Assembly: GCA_021781735.1 (NCBI GenBank)
Contig: JAJXWF010000004.1
Coordinates: forward strand, 1 to 49,439
Source of the DNA: Actinomycetes bacterium
GTDB lineage: Bacteria > Actinomycetota > Actinomycetes > Propionibacteriales > Propionibacteriaceae
Length of the DNA: 49,439 nt
Reading direction: 5' to 3'
The position numbers and the translations under genes were made by a program. The notes beneath the pieces are model-generated. The model was not told where the DNA came from. It was given only the letters and a program-made list of their open reading frames with translations, and made no database searches. This document shows positions 1 to 8,306 of this stretch, piece by piece (positions within the stretch are counted from its first letter, which is position 1; each line of letters begins with the position of its first letter).

Positions 1-785
1 AAATCGTCGGTCGGGCTGTGAAGAGGTACACCCGCCGCGACGACATCGTTCTGGCCACCAAACTGTTCCAGCCCATGCACCACGGACCCGGGGGAAGGGG
101 CCTGTCCCGGCGCGCGGTGATGGAGCAGGTCGACGCCTCGCTGACCCGGCTGGACACGGAGTACATCGACCTCTACCAGATCCACCGGTTCGACCCGTCC
201 ACGCCCATAGAAGAGACGATGGAGGCATTGCACGATGTCGTGAAGGCCGGAAAGGTGCGATATCTGGGAGCCTCGTCGATGTGGGCGTGGCAGTTCGCGT
301 CGATGCAGCACATTGCGGACCTGCACGGCTGGACGAGGTTCATCTCGATGCAGGACCAGTACAGCCTGCTGCATCGTGAAGAGGAGCGGGAGATGCTGCC
401 GCTGCTTGCACACCAGGGCGTCGGAAGCATCCCGCGGAGTCCCTTGGCCGGCGGACGGGCGGCCCGGCCATGGGGGGACAACTCCACTGTTCGGGCCTCA
501 GAGAACCGCCGGGTAGACCAGTACGGCCGTCCACTCTTCCTCGACGGTGACAAGGCCATCGTCGACGCAGTCGAGAAGGTGGCGGCCTCCCGCGGTGTCC
601 CGATGGCCCAGATCGCCCTTGCATGGGTGCTGAGGAACCCCGTGGTCAGCGCCCCTATTGTCGGTGCCACCAAGCCTCATCACCTGGCGGACGCGGTCGC
701 CGCCCTGGACATCAAGCTCACTGATGACGAGGTCATCGCACTGGAGCAGCACTACGCTCCCCGGACTCCTACCTACTTCCGGTAA
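1..785 (+). CDS. Aldo/keto reductase, 5' end outside the window
   Basis: NAD(P)H-dependent aldo/keto reductase, (beta/alpha)8 barrel, cytoplasmic. The open frame runs in from the left edge: the residues before the first internal ATG-like start (position 18) read IVGRAVKRY, which belongs to the conserved helix before the RDDIVLATK strand, so the true start lies upstream. Visible family marks are the barrel Lys in LATKLF, the YIDLYQIHRFD strand with the catalytic-region His, and the C-terminal cofactor segment PIVGATKPHHL followed by LTDDEVIALEQHY. The length from here (about 260 residues) fits loss of roughly 60-80 N-terminal residues to the window edge, not to decay. Substrate unknown. It may belong with the alcohol dehydrogenase/DUF2255/cupin locus that follows, but two genes lie between. 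Confidence 0.9.
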   Translation, partial: IVGRAVKRYTRRDDIVLATKLFQPMHHGPGGRGLSRRAVMEQVDASLTRLDTEYIDLYQIHRFDPSTPIEETMEALHDVVKAGKVRYLGASSMWAWQFASMQHIADLHGWTRFISMQDQYSLLHREEEREMLPLLAHQGVGSIPRSPLAGGRAARPWGDNSTVRASENRRVDQYGRPLFLDGDKAIVDAVEKVAASRGVPMAQIALAWVLRNPVVSAPIVGATKPHHLADAVAALDIKLTDDEVIALEQHYAPRTPTYFR

Positions 786-852
786 CACCGTCGGCCAGCC
801 AATCCGGTGCCATGCCCCTCCCTCGGCGGTGGATCAGCGTGGACAGGCGTCG

Positions 853-1278
853 TCAGTGCTGGTTGACGGTTCGGACCCACACTTCGGCCAGCCGATCCAC
901 TGCTGGCTGCAGTGTCATCGGCGGGTCTCGCCGGTAGATGCGTCCCCGTGCGCGGGTGGCGGGCAAGTCGAGCACGGCCGCCCACTCTTCGGCACTGTGG
1001 GGTTCCGCAGGCGCCGGCACCTCGACCGTTCGGACGACCGGCTTCTCCACCGCCTCGATCGTGCGGGTCACGACCTTGATGCCCGGGCTTTGCTCCCGCT
1101 TCGCTCGCCTCGCCTCCCAAGCCCGGTGACGACATGCCGAAGGACACCACGACGGCACACGGCCTCGCGCCGGCACAACGACAGCACGCCCACACCAGAC
1201 ACACTCGACCGTCTGTCCCGGGCGGCGCCGCTCCCGGCCAGTTCGGTAGTCGCCGGCCGACTCGTCGGCTATGGACAA
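853..1278 (-). CDS. Small Cys-rich (zinc-ribbon-like) conserved hypothetical protein
   Basis: About 140 residues. The N-terminal third holds two CxxC-type pairs, CVWCGR and WCPSACRHRAWE, spaced like a treble-clef or zinc-ribbon fold, followed by a basic helix (RRAKRE), a Val/Pro-rich linker and a helical C-terminus ending AEVWVRTVNQH. I recall similar short actinobacterial proteins with CAWCG and VPKWCSSACRHRAWE motifs, none with a known function. The start is uncertain: the open frame extends to 1410, but the segment upstream of about 1278 looks like antisense of the XRE gene. TTG at 1278 is the nearest possible start and overlaps the first codons of the divergent gene. No clear ribosome site. 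Probably nucleic-acid or metal binding (inference). Confidence 0.55.
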   Translation of the reverse strand: MSIADESAGDYRTGRERRRPGQTVECVWCGRAVVVPARGRVPSWCPSACRHRAWEARRAKREQSPGIKVVTRTIEAVEKPVVRTVEVPAPAEPHSAEEWAAVLDLPATRARGRIYRRDPPMTLQPAVDRLAEVWVRTVNQH

Positions 1279-2166
1279 TCGAGCGGAGGGGCGGGAGCTC
1301 CTGATGTCGCGCCGGGCCAGGCTGACCCCGGAACGGGCGGGTGTGCCGACCGGCATGAACCGCCGCGTCACTGGCCTGCGCCGCGCCGAGGTGGCGCTGC
1401 TCGCGGACATCAGCGTCGAGTACTACGCCAAGCCGGAGCGGGGTGCGATCGCCGGCGCGTCCTCATCGGTGCTGGACGCCGTGGCGAACGCCTTCCAGAT
1501 GGACGAAGCGGAACGGGCCCACCTCATGGATTTGGCCCGCGCGGCCGACGGAATCCCCACCTCCGGTCGTCCGGGACGCCGCACGGCCGCCAGCCCCGCC
1601 ACCCGCCCGAGCCTGCACTGGGCGCTGGAGGCGATCACGGGTGCTGCCGCGATCGTCCGCAACGCGCAGCTCGACGTTGTGGCGGTCAACGCCTTGGCCC
1701 GGGCCTTCTGCTCGCCGGTCATCGGGGACGCCGGGCGCACACCCAACCTGGACAGGTTCCAGTTCCTCGACCCGCATCCCGGGACTTCTACCCCGACTGG
1801 GACCTGTTCGCGGAGATGTGGGTGGCCGTCATGCGCGCGGAGGCGGGACGCGATCCGCACAACCCGGGGAGTCAAAGTCTCGTGGGTGAGTTGTCCACTC
1901 GAAGCGACACCTTCCGGCAGCTCTGAGGAGCGCACAACGTCCGCACCCACGGTGCCGGAACGAAGCGCTTCCACCATCCCGTCGTCGGGGAGCTGACCCT
2001 CGCCTACGAAGAACTCGCACTGACCGCTGACCCGGGGCACGTCCTGCTGATCTACACCGCCGAGCCCGGGTCGCCCTCGGCCGAACGTCTTCGCCTGCTC
2101 GCCTCGTGGGGAGCCGAGCATCCCCGGGAATCGGCGGTCCTTGGCAGCCCCGACCAAGAGATCTGA
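1271..2166 (+). pseudogene. XRE-family regulator with MmyB-like ligand domain, frameshift plus in-frame stop
   Basis: An N-terminal helix-turn-helix (GLRRAEVALLADISVEYYAK, residues about 37-56) is followed by the MmyB-type C-terminal domain typical of actinobacterial repressors of neighbouring dehydrogenases. The frame is intact to FQFLDP near 1777. The homologous continuation (RDFYPDWDLFAEMW) is in the next frame, as expected if one G was lost near 1781-1783 (GGG instead of GGGG). That second frame then meets TGA at 1924-1926 in FRQL*GAHNVR, where the family carries Trp (TGG), and continues unbroken through FHHPVVGELTLAYEEL to a stop at 2164-2166. Two independent lesions argue for a real pseudogene rather than one sequencing error. 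Such genes often control an adjacent exporter or oxidoreductase, which here are also decayed or retained piecemeal. Confidence 0.8.
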
Positions 2167-2187
2167 TCCGCCGGAGGAGATCGTCGG

Positions 2188-2224
2188 CTGTCTGGGGGTG
2201 TACTGCCGGTACACCCCCAGACAG
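2188..2224. terminator. Perfect 16-bp stem-loop, likely terminator
   Basis: CTGTCTGGGGGTGTAC (2188-2203), a 5-nt loop, then its exact complement (2209-2224). It lies 21 bases after the stop of the broken XRE gene and before the broken exporter. There is no U-tract, as is usual in high-GC actinobacteria. A terminator role is inferred from position and symmetry. Confidence 0.7.
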
Positions 2225-2256
2225 GGCGTTCCTCACGGCGTCCGCGTCGGCTTTTC

Positions 2257-3098
2257 TTGAAGGGCAGACGCGACGAAAGGAACGCATGGACGCGAGCCTC
2301 GCCAGACCCACCGCAGCCGACCGCCGACAGACGGTGGGGATGCCGGCTGCCTCTCCTGGTCTCGTTGCTGGTGCTGGTCGCGTCGTCCCTGGTGTGCGCG
2401 GTCGCGTCGAACATCGGCGTGATGATGGCCGCCCGGGCCGTCCAAGGATTCACCGGCGGATGGACGATGGTGATCGCGCGAAGCGTGGTCGTCGACCGGA
2501 CCTCCGGACCCCGGCTGGTCCGGGCGATGAACCTGTTGGCCGGCATCGGAGGCATCGCGCCGATCGTCGGCCCCTTGATCGGCGCGACGATCCTGCAACT
2601 GCCCAACTGGCGGATCACCTTCGTCGCGGTCGCCGCGCTCGCCGCGCTGATGTTGATCGCCGTCTGGTTCGTGCTGCCGGAGACGCTGCCACAACAGCGG
2701 CGCCACAAGGGCGGGCTCTCGAAGCTCCTGCACTCGACCCGGGCCGTGCTGACCGACCACCAGTACGTCGGCTACCTGCTGGTGGTCGGCTTCTCGATGG
2801 GCGTGATCTTCGCCTACGTCGCCACCTCGGCGTTCGTGCTCCAGTCGATGAACGGGCTGTCGCCGATCGTCTACTCCGTCATCTTCGCCACCAACGCCGT
2901 CGGGCTCACCATCGGCACACTCGTCTCGGCCCGGCTGGTGGGACGCGTCCCCACCCGCGCGGTCATCGCGACCGGGGTTGCTGCGACCGCACCGCCGTAC
3001 CGATGGCCGCGATCGTTCTCGCCCTGACCGTCGGATCGCTGCTCGCCCTGATCGTCGCCCGCCCCCAACCACACCAATCCCTGCCCGCGAGCCGCTGA
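2257..3098 (+). pseudogene. Bcr/CflA-type MFS drug exporter remnant
   Basis: The recognisable part starts near 2350 (LLVSLLVLVASSLVCAVASN, the TM3 region) and runs through the TM4-TM6 motifs ARAVQGFTGG and GPLIGATIL and the loop VLPETLP. TM1-TM2 and the DHA1 motif A are missing, replaced by a non-homologous Arg/Pro-rich lead. After IATGVAATA (near 2988) the frame breaks: the last helix (MAAIVLALTVGSLLALIVA, about 3004-3060) is in another frame and two to three helices between are gone. It is therefore 5'-truncated and internally deleted, and a functional transporter is not expected. A full-length relative lies at 25670-26911, which shows what has been lost. Confidence 0.8.
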
Positions 3099-3139
3099 CC
3101 ATCCCTCGCATCACCCACCCTCACCGAAAGGAACACGCC

Positions 3140-4171
3140 ATGCGTGCAGTCAAGTTGTACGGAGCCCGCGACGTCCGCGTCGACGACGTGCCGATGCCCA
3201 CCATCCGCGAGGACGGGGACGCGATCATCAAGCTCGCCGCCGCCTGCGTCTGCGGCTCCGACCTGTGGGCCTACCGCGGTATCGACCCGATCACCGACCC
3301 GATAACCGTCGGCCACGAATACTGCGGGGTCGTGCAGGAGGTCGGCCCGGCCGTCAGACACGTCAAGCCCGGCGACTTCGTCGTCGGCTCGTTCTTCGCC
3401 TCCGACGGCACCTGCGAGATCTGCCGGTCCGGCTATCCGAGCGGCTGCATCCACCGGCGCCCGATGGGGGCCGAGAACTGCCAGGCCGAGTACCTGCGCG
3501 TCCCGCTCGCCGACGGGACGCTGGTCGCCACCCCCGAGTTGCCGGACGCCGACCTCATCCCGTCCCTGCTCGCCGCGTCCGACGTGCTCGGCACCGGCTG
3601 GTTCGCCGCGAAGGCGGCCGAGGTCGGGCCGGGGAAGACCGTCGCCGTGGTCGGTGACGGAGCCGTCGGCCTGCTCGGCATTCTCGCCGCCAAGCAACTC
3701 GGAGCCGAACGGATCATCGCCATGAGCCGCCATCAGCCCCGCCAGCAACTGGCCCGCGAGTTCGGCGCCACCGACATCGTCACCGAACGTGGTGACGAGG
3801 GCGTCGCCCGGATCAAGGACCTCACCCACGGGTACGGCGCCCACTCCACCCTGGAAGCGGTCGGAACGCAGGAGGCGATGCTGCAGGCCATCCGCGCCAC
3901 CCGACGCGGCGGGCACGTCGGCTTCGTCGGCGTCCAGCACGGCGTCGCGATCCCCGGCGACGAACTCTTCTTCTCCCAGGTGCACCTGCACGGCGGCCCC
4001 GCCCCCGTCCGCGCCCACCTGCCTGAGCTCATCGACCTCATCATGAGCCGCACCATCAACCCCGGCCGGGTGTTCGACCTCGAACTCCCCTTCGACCAGG
4101 CCGCCGAGGCCTACGCCGCCATGGACGAACGCCGCGCCATCAAGGCCCTCCTCACCTTCGACAAGGAATGA
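3140..4171 (+). CDS. Zinc-dependent alcohol dehydrogenase (MDR family)
   Basis: 343 residues, full family length. An N-terminal GroES-like domain has the catalytic zinc ligands in CVCGSD (Cys about 38) and GHEYCG (His about 60). The structural-zinc loop is GTCEICRSGYPSGC, and the Rossmann fingerprint AVVGDGAVG lies near residues 172-180. The start is the ATG at 3140 behind GAAAGGAAC; the open frame to 2978 is only antisense-rich lead. NAD(P)-linked oxidation of an alcohol or reduction of an aldehyde in the cytoplasm is expected; the substrate cannot be read. The stop overlaps the next start by ATGA. Intact although both neighbours upstream are wrecked, so it may still be selected. Confidence 0.92.
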   Translation: MRAVKLYGARDVRVDDVPMPTIREDGDAIIKLAAACVCGSDLWAYRGIDPITDPITVGHEYCGVVQEVGPAVRHVKPGDFVVGSFFASDGTCEICRSGYPSGCIHRRPMGAENCQAEYLRVPLADGTLVATPELPDADLIPSLLAASDVLGTGWFAAKAAEVGPGKTVAVVGDGAVGLLGILAAKQLGAERIIAMSRHQPRQQLAREFGATDIVTERGDEGVARIKDLTHGYGAHSTLEAVGTQEAMLQAIRATRRGGHVGFVGVQHGVAIPGDELFFSQVHLHGGPAPVRAHLPELIDLIMSRTINPGRVFDLELPFDQAAEAYAAMDERRAIKALLTFDKE

Positions 4172-4554
4172 CGATGAGCGGGACCTGGGCCAGCGAGACC
4201 CTCGAGCGGATCATCACGGCCGATGACCTCAAGGTGTCGCCCCTGCGCGCGGACGGCAGCACCGACGGCACCCCGACCTGGATCTGGTGCGTCGCCGTGG
4301 ACGGGGACTTGTACGTCCGCGGCTACAACGGCACCGCCTCCCGCTGGTACCAGGCCGCGCGGGCGCGTCCGCACGGCCGGATCCACGCCGCGGGACAGAC
4401 GCACGACGTCACATTCGAACCCGCCCCCGCCGAACTGGCCGACCGGATCGACCAGGCGTACCGCGCCAAGTACGCCACCAGCCCCTACCTGCCACCCATG
4501 ATCGGCGCACGCGCCCGCGCCGCCACCCTGCGGATCACGCCCCACCACGCGTGA
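4168..4554 (+). CDS. DUF2255 family protein
   Basis: 128 residues. The family pattern is clear: W.WCVAVDGDLYVRGYNG followed by SRWYQAA and a C-terminal YRAKYATSPYL stretch. This is a small split-barrel, flavin-reductase-like fold of unknown function that often sits beside oxidoreductases. The ATG at 4168 overlaps the dehydrogenase stop (ATGA); a second ATG at 4174 is also possible. Coupled to the alcohol dehydrogenase and followed by a cupin remnant, an arrangement I recall from other actinobacteria. Role unknown. Confidence 0.85.
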   Translation: MTMSGTWASETLERIITADDLKVSPLRADGSTDGTPTWIWCVAVDGDLYVRGYNGTASRWYQAARARPHGRIHAAGQTHDVTFEPAPAELADRIDQAYRAKYATSPYLPPMIGARARAATLRITPHHA

Positions 4555-4564
4555 CCCCGGCTCA

Positions 4565-4598
4565 CCCCGAGCCACGGAACACCCCGAGCCACGGAACA
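4565..4598 (+). repeat. Two tandem copies of a 17-bp unit
   Basis: CCCCGAGCCACGGAACA occurs at 4565-4581 and again at 4582-4598 with no mismatch, just after the DUF2255 stop and just before the cupin remnant. It is probably a slippage duplication in decaying DNA. Confidence 0.8.
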
Positions 4599-4629
4599 CC
4601 AGGACCGATCAACACCGAAGGGAACACCC

Positions 4630-4860
4630 GTGCGGATCACCCGCACCTCCATCGACACCGCCAGGGGACCAGCTGACTGGTTCGCGGGGGATGTCCAGAT
4701 CGACGCCGTCGCCGCAGCCTGGATGCTGTCCGCCACTCGGAGCCTGCCGACGAGGAGGCGGACCTGGGTGCCGGCGGGGCGAGACGAGGACCGCGCGACC
4801 GCAGCGCGGGGCCCGTCAGGAAGAGGTGTGGTGATCCGCGGAAACTGCCACTCACACCGC
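4630..4860 (+). pseudogene. Truncated cupin-domain protein
   Basis: A GTG at 4630 with GAAGGGAA upstream opens a frame reading RTSIDTARGPADWFAGDVQI, the characteristic N-terminus of small cupins (quercetin-dioxygenase-like or carboxymuconolactone-linked) that follow zinc alcohol dehydrogenases and DUF2255 genes. Identity ends at about residue 31 (AVAA, near 4722). The rest (to about 4860) is an Arg-rich tail without the His-x-His metal motif or beta-barrel. Only the head of the gene survives, abutting the TetR gene, so a deletion junction near 4725 is likely. The 305-base stretch 4555-4859 contains only this remnant and the 17-bp repeat. Confidence 0.65.
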
Positions 4861-5516
4861 TAGTCGCCCAGCCCCGGGGGAGCCTCGACTGCGCGGGGCG
4901 GCGCGAGCAGCGACTCGAGTAGCATCAGCGCCTGGGTCTGGGGGGCGGCATCGTCGAGGAGTTTCTGCGATTGGAGGCCATCGGACGCGGCGATGACCAG
5001 GGCCGCGACGGTCCCGGGGTCCACGTCGGCACGGATGAGACCGGCAGCCTGGTTGCGGCGAACCCGCTCCGCGAGATTCGCCCGTGCCTGGGCGAACCGG
5101 ATCGTGGCGAACCGGGTGGCCTCCGGATGCCCTGATTCGAGCGCGGTGGCGACCAGGGTCGAGTAGAGCTGAACCAGGCCCGGCACCGTGTGATTGCGGC
5201 GGGCGGATGCGGCCATGACCTTGACGGCGGAGATGTCCGGGTCGTGTGGCTCATGCTCGTGTGTCTGCCGCTCGGCCTCGCGGTAGACCTCGACGAGCAG
5301 TGCCTCCCGCGAGCTGAAGTAGTGGGTGAGCGCGGCGTGCGAGACGCCGATCTCGCGGGCGATGGCGCGAAGGCTCGTCCCTTCGGAGCCCCGCCGAGCG
5401 AACACCTCGATGGCACGGTCGAGGATCTCCTGGCGGCGCGCCACACCCTTGGCGTAGGAGCCACGAGCGGCTGCCGACGGCCCACCCGGGTCCTGGGGAT
5501 TCTCGGCTTCGCGCAT
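4860..5516 (-). CDS. TetR-family transcriptional regulator
   Basis: 218 residues. The N-terminal TetR helix-turn-helix (residues about 20-66) reads RQEILDRAIEVFARRG, then SLRAIAREIGVSHAALTHYF. The C-terminal helical domain is of the TetR_C type (TVAALVIAASDGLQSQKLL). The start is the ATG at 5516; a much longer open frame upstream is antisense of the isomerase genes. It is divergent from the isomerase/dehydrogenase operon with a 102-base gap containing the palindrome at 5537-5558, so autoregulation and control of that operon are likely. The inducer is probably a sugar derivative (inference). Confidence 0.9.
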   Translation of the reverse strand: MREAENPQDPGGPSAAARGSYAKGVARRQEILDRAIEVFARRGSEGTSLRAIAREIGVSHAALTHYFSSREALLVEVYREAERQTHEHEPHDPDISAVKVMAASARRNHTVPGLVQLYSTLVATALESGHPEATRFATIRFAQARANLAERVRRNQAAGLIRADVDPGTVAALVIAASDGLQSQKLLDDAAPQTQALMLLESLLAPPRAVEAPPGLGD

Positions 5517-5536
5517 GACGCGGATTCTAGCGGTCC

Positions 5537-5558
5537 AAAACCGCCATTTGGAGGTTTT
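5537..5558. promoter_or_regulatory. Probable TetR operator, imperfect 22-bp palindrome
   Basis: AAAACC.CC....GG.GGTTTT lies between the divergent TetR and isomerase genes; 9 of 11 half-site positions are complementary. It is conspicuously A/T-flanked for this genome. The position and symmetry fit a TetR-type repressor site controlling both directions. Confidence 0.6.
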
Positions 5559-5618
5559 CGATGCTAGGCTCGACCGCGTCCAACGGCCTGTGCCAGGCCA
5601 CGACTCGAGAGGGAGCCA

Positions 5619-6425
5619 ATGTCGGCACTCACATCCATACAGCTGTTCACGTTGCGGGAGGCCATGGAGGCCGACCTCGACGCCACCCTGGCCGAGGTGG
5701 CCAGACGCGGGTTCACCGCGGTGGAGGCGTACAACTTCGTCGCCACCGCCCCCGAGCTCGCCGCGTCCCTGAAGAAGAACGGGCTCGTCGCCCCCACCGG
5801 TCACGCGTTCCTGGCCACGACCTACTTCGTCAACCCCGACGGCAGCGATTCGACCAGCCCGGTGCCCACCCCGGCCCAGGTGCTCGACGCCGCCGAGGTG
5901 CTCGGCATGACCACCGTCATCGATCCCTACACCCCACCCGCTCGCTGGCAGACGCGCGAGCAGATCGAGAAGACCGCCGAGCTGCTCAACGCCGCGGCCG
6001 AGCAGGCCTCGGCGCGAGGGCTGCGCGTCGGGTATCACAACCACAACCACGAGATCGAGGCGCGCATCGACGGCCAGATCGGCCTCGAACTGCTCGCGAG
6101 CCTCCTCGACCCGCGGGTCGTGCTGGAGGTCGACCTGTACTGGGTGGCCCGCGGGGGTGTCGATCCGGTGGCGCTGGTGAAGCGACTGGGCGATCGGGTC
6201 GTCGCCGTCCACGTCAAGGACGGCACGCTCGACGCGGAGGCGATCAAGGCCTACCCGCCGGCCGACCAGGTGCCCGCCGGGCAGGGGGTCGTGCCCCTCG
6301 CCGAGGCGCTCGCCGCCGCCTCGGCGCTCGAGTTCGCCATCGTCGAGTACGACGCCTACTACGGCGGCGACCTGTTCGACGCCGTCGAGGCGAGCCGCAA
6401 GTTCCTGGACCACGAGGAGGCGTGA
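5619..6425 (+). CDS. Sugar phosphate isomerase/epimerase (AP-endonuclease-2-like TIM barrel)
   Basis: 268 residues. A xylose-isomerase-like TIM barrel with the usual metal-site pattern: the YHNHNHE strand (residues about 138-144), EVDLYW (Asp about 175), AVHVKDG (His about 199) and a late IVEYDAY Glu. It opens with SIQLFTLREAME, typical of the IolE/IolH-like branch. ATG with GAGAGGGAGCC upstream. The first gene of a three-gene operon; its stop overlaps the next start (TGATG). With the following paralogue and a Gfo/Idh dehydrogenase it probably forms a route for an oxidised (keto-) sugar or cyclitol. The substrate is not readable. Confidence 0.88.
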   Translation: MSALTSIQLFTLREAMEADLDATLAEVARRGFTAVEAYNFVATAPELAASLKKNGLVAPTGHAFLATTYFVNPDGSDSTSPVPTPAQVLDAAEVLGMTTVIDPYTPPARWQTREQIEKTAELLNAAAEQASARGLRVGYHNHNHEIEARIDGQIGLELLASLLDPRVVLEVDLYWVARGGVDPVALVKRLGDRVVAVHVKDGTLDAEAIKAYPPADQVPAGQGVVPLAEALAAASALEFAIVEYDAYYGGDLFDAVEASRKFLDHEEA

Positions 6426-7159
6426 TGACCACGTTGAGTCTTCAGCTGTACACACTGCGCGACCAGCTGGCGGCCGATCGCGACGCAACACTGGCCGCGT
6501 TGGCGACGATGGGCCTCGACGAAGTCGAGCCCTTCGGCATCGAGAACTTCGACTGGCTCCCCCAGGCACTGGCGGAGCACGGCCTGAAGGCCGGCAGCGC
6601 CCACGCCGGCGTGACCAAGAACCCCGAGGGGGTGCTCGCGGCGGCATCCGCCCTCGGAGTGAAGACGGTGTTCCTGCCGAGTACCGACCGGGACGCCTGG
6701 AACACCGCGGACGGGATCCGTGGGGCCGCGGCCGGGCTGAACGCGCAGGTCGACCGGTTCGCCGGCGCCGGGGTGGCGCTCGGCTACCACAACCACGACT
6801 TCGAGTTCCGGGCTCCCGACGTGAACGGGGTTCCGGCCTACGACTTCTTCGTCTCGCTGCTTGACGAGCGGGTCGTGCTCGAGGTGGACACCTACTGGGC
6901 CGTGGCCGGGGGGCGGAGCGTGACCGGGCTGTTCGACAGCTACGGCGAGCGGATCACCCACCTGCACGTCAAGGACGGCCCACTGGAACCGTCGCGATCC
7001 GACGCGATCAACGTGGTGCTGGGCGAGGGCAGGATGGACATTCCCCCGATCCTGGACGCATCACCGAACCGCACCTGGGTGCTCGAGTTCGACCTCGCCG
7101 GCGCGGACCCGATCGACGAGGTGCGACGCAGCATCGAGTACCTGAAGGCGGCCCGCTGA
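6425..7159 (+). CDS. Second sugar phosphate isomerase/epimerase
   Basis: 244 residues, a shorter paralogue of the preceding gene (LSLQLYTLRDQL opening, GYHNHDFEF, EVDTYWA, HLHVKDG, VLEFD at the end), with the same metal-binding pattern. ATG at 6425 overlaps the upstream stop. Its own stop overlaps the next ATG at 7159 (TGATGG), so the three proteins should be made in fixed ratio. Two adjacent non-identical isomerases may act on successive intermediates or form a heteromer (inference). Confidence 0.88.
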   Translation: MTTLSLQLYTLRDQLAADRDATLAALATMGLDEVEPFGIENFDWLPQALAEHGLKAGSAHAGVTKNPEGVLAAASALGVKTVFLPSTDRDAWNTADGIRGAAAGLNAQVDRFAGAGVALGYHNHDFEFRAPDVNGVPAYDFFVSLLDERVVLEVDTYWAVAGGRSVTGLFDSYGERITHLHVKDGPLEPSRSDAINVVLGEGRMDIPPILDASPNRTWVLEFDLAGADPIDEVRRSIEYLKAAR

Positions 7160-8247
7160 TGGCCGTCGGAGTCGGCATCGTCGGGGCCGGGAACATCTCG
7201 ACGCAGTACCTCACCAACCTCACCACCTACCCCGACGTCACGGTGGTGGCGATCGACGACCTCATCCCGGAGCGGGCACAGGCCCAGGCGGAGAAGTTCG
7301 GCGTCCCCACCTGGGGCGGCGCGGGAACCGTCGTCACCCTGCCCGAGGTCGAGATCGTGGTGAACATCACGCCCCCGGAAGTGCACGTCGACGTGTCGCT
7401 CCAGGCGATCCGCGCCGGCAAGCACGTCTGGAGCGAGAAGCCGCTGGGCCTCAACCGTGCCGCGGCACGAGCGCTGCTGGACGAGGCCGCCGAACGCCAG
7501 CTGTGGGTCTGCTGCGCCCCCGACACCGTCCTCGGCCCGGGCATCCAGGCGGCCCTGAGGTCGGTCGGCGACGGGTCGATCGGACGCCCGATGGCGGGAC
7601 TCGCGATCATGCAGGTGCCCGGGCCGGACCTGTGGCATCCGGACCCCGCGTTCCTGTTCCAGACCGGCGCCGGGCCGGTGCTGGACATCGGCCCGTACTA
7701 CTTCACGTCGCTGGTCCTCGGCCTCGGGCCGGTCACCTCGGTGACCGCGGCCGGCGGCAAGGCGAGGGAGGTGCGGACGGTCATGGCCGGACCCAAGGCG
7801 GGCACCGACTTCCAGGTGACGGTCCCGACCACCGCCAACGTGCTGCTGCGGCACGCGTCGGGTGCCTCCTCGGTGTGCCTGTTCTCCTTCGACTCCGGCC
7901 AGGCACGCGCCGGGGTCCTGGAGTTCCAGGGCAGCACCGGCACCATCGTCGCACCCGACCCCAATGTCTTCGGCGGCTCGATCACCACCCACGCCGGCGG
8001 CAAGGCCACCAACACCACCACGGTGGAGGCGGCCGGAAACGGCCGGGGAATCGGCGTCGTCGACATCGTCCGGTCACGGGCCGCGGGGCTCCGCCCACGG
8101 CTCCAGGCCGACCTGGCCTTCCACGTCCTCGACATCATGCTCGCCGTGGAGGAATCCATCGCCAGTGGCGAGACGGTGGCGGTGACGTCCGCGGCACCCG
8201 CAGTCAACCCACTCCCAGAGGGCTGGGACCCCACGACGGCCGGGTGA
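7159..8247 (+). CDS. Gfo/Idh/MocA family oxidoreductase
   Basis: 362 residues. The N-terminal Rossmann fold has GIVGAGNIS, and the family EKP motif is present as SEKPLG near residue 95. The C-terminal alpha/beta substrate domain includes LDIGPYYFTSLVLGLGPV. Expected to be an NAD(P)-dependent sugar or cyclitol dehydrogenase. It is translationally coupled to the two isomerases and is the last gene before the strong hairpin at 8272-8306. The order isomerase, isomerase, dehydrogenase resembles inositol or 3-keto-glycoside catabolic sets, but no diagnostic partner (IolB, IolD, DUF1080) is in view. Confidence 0.9.
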   Translation: MAVGVGIVGAGNISTQYLTNLTTYPDVTVVAIDDLIPERAQAQAEKFGVPTWGGAGTVVTLPEVEIVVNITPPEVHVDVSLQAIRAGKHVWSEKPLGLNRAAARALLDEAAERQLWVCCAPDTVLGPGIQAALRSVGDGSIGRPMAGLAIMQVPGPDLWHPDPAFLFQTGAGPVLDIGPYYFTSLVLGLGPVTSVTAAGGKAREVRTVMAGPKAGTDFQVTVPTTANVLLRHASGASSVCLFSFDSGQARAGVLEFQGSTGTIVAPDPNVFGGSITTHAGGKATNTTTVEAAGNGRGIGVVDIVRSRAAGLRPRLQADLAFHVLDIMLAVEESIASGETVAVTSAAPAVNPLPEGWDPTTAG

Positions 8248-8271
8248 CACCGACCCTGAGAACGCGACGAT

Positions 8272-8306
8272 GATCGGAGCCGGCCGTCTGACGGCCGGCT
8301 CCGATC
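8272..8306 (+). terminator. Perfect 16-bp stem with 3-nt loop
   Basis: GATCGGAGCCGGCCGT, loop CTG, then the exact complement, 24 bases after the dehydrogenase stop. A strong intrinsic terminator of the isomerase operon. The rest of 8307-8732 (about 425 bases) before the oxidoreductase gene contains no gene I can support; it must hold the promoter of that gene. Confidence 0.85.

Noticed and set aside
5517-6647. TetR protein extended to 595 residues
   Set aside because: The extension is antisense to the two isomerase genes; the family N-terminus begins near the ATG at 5516.
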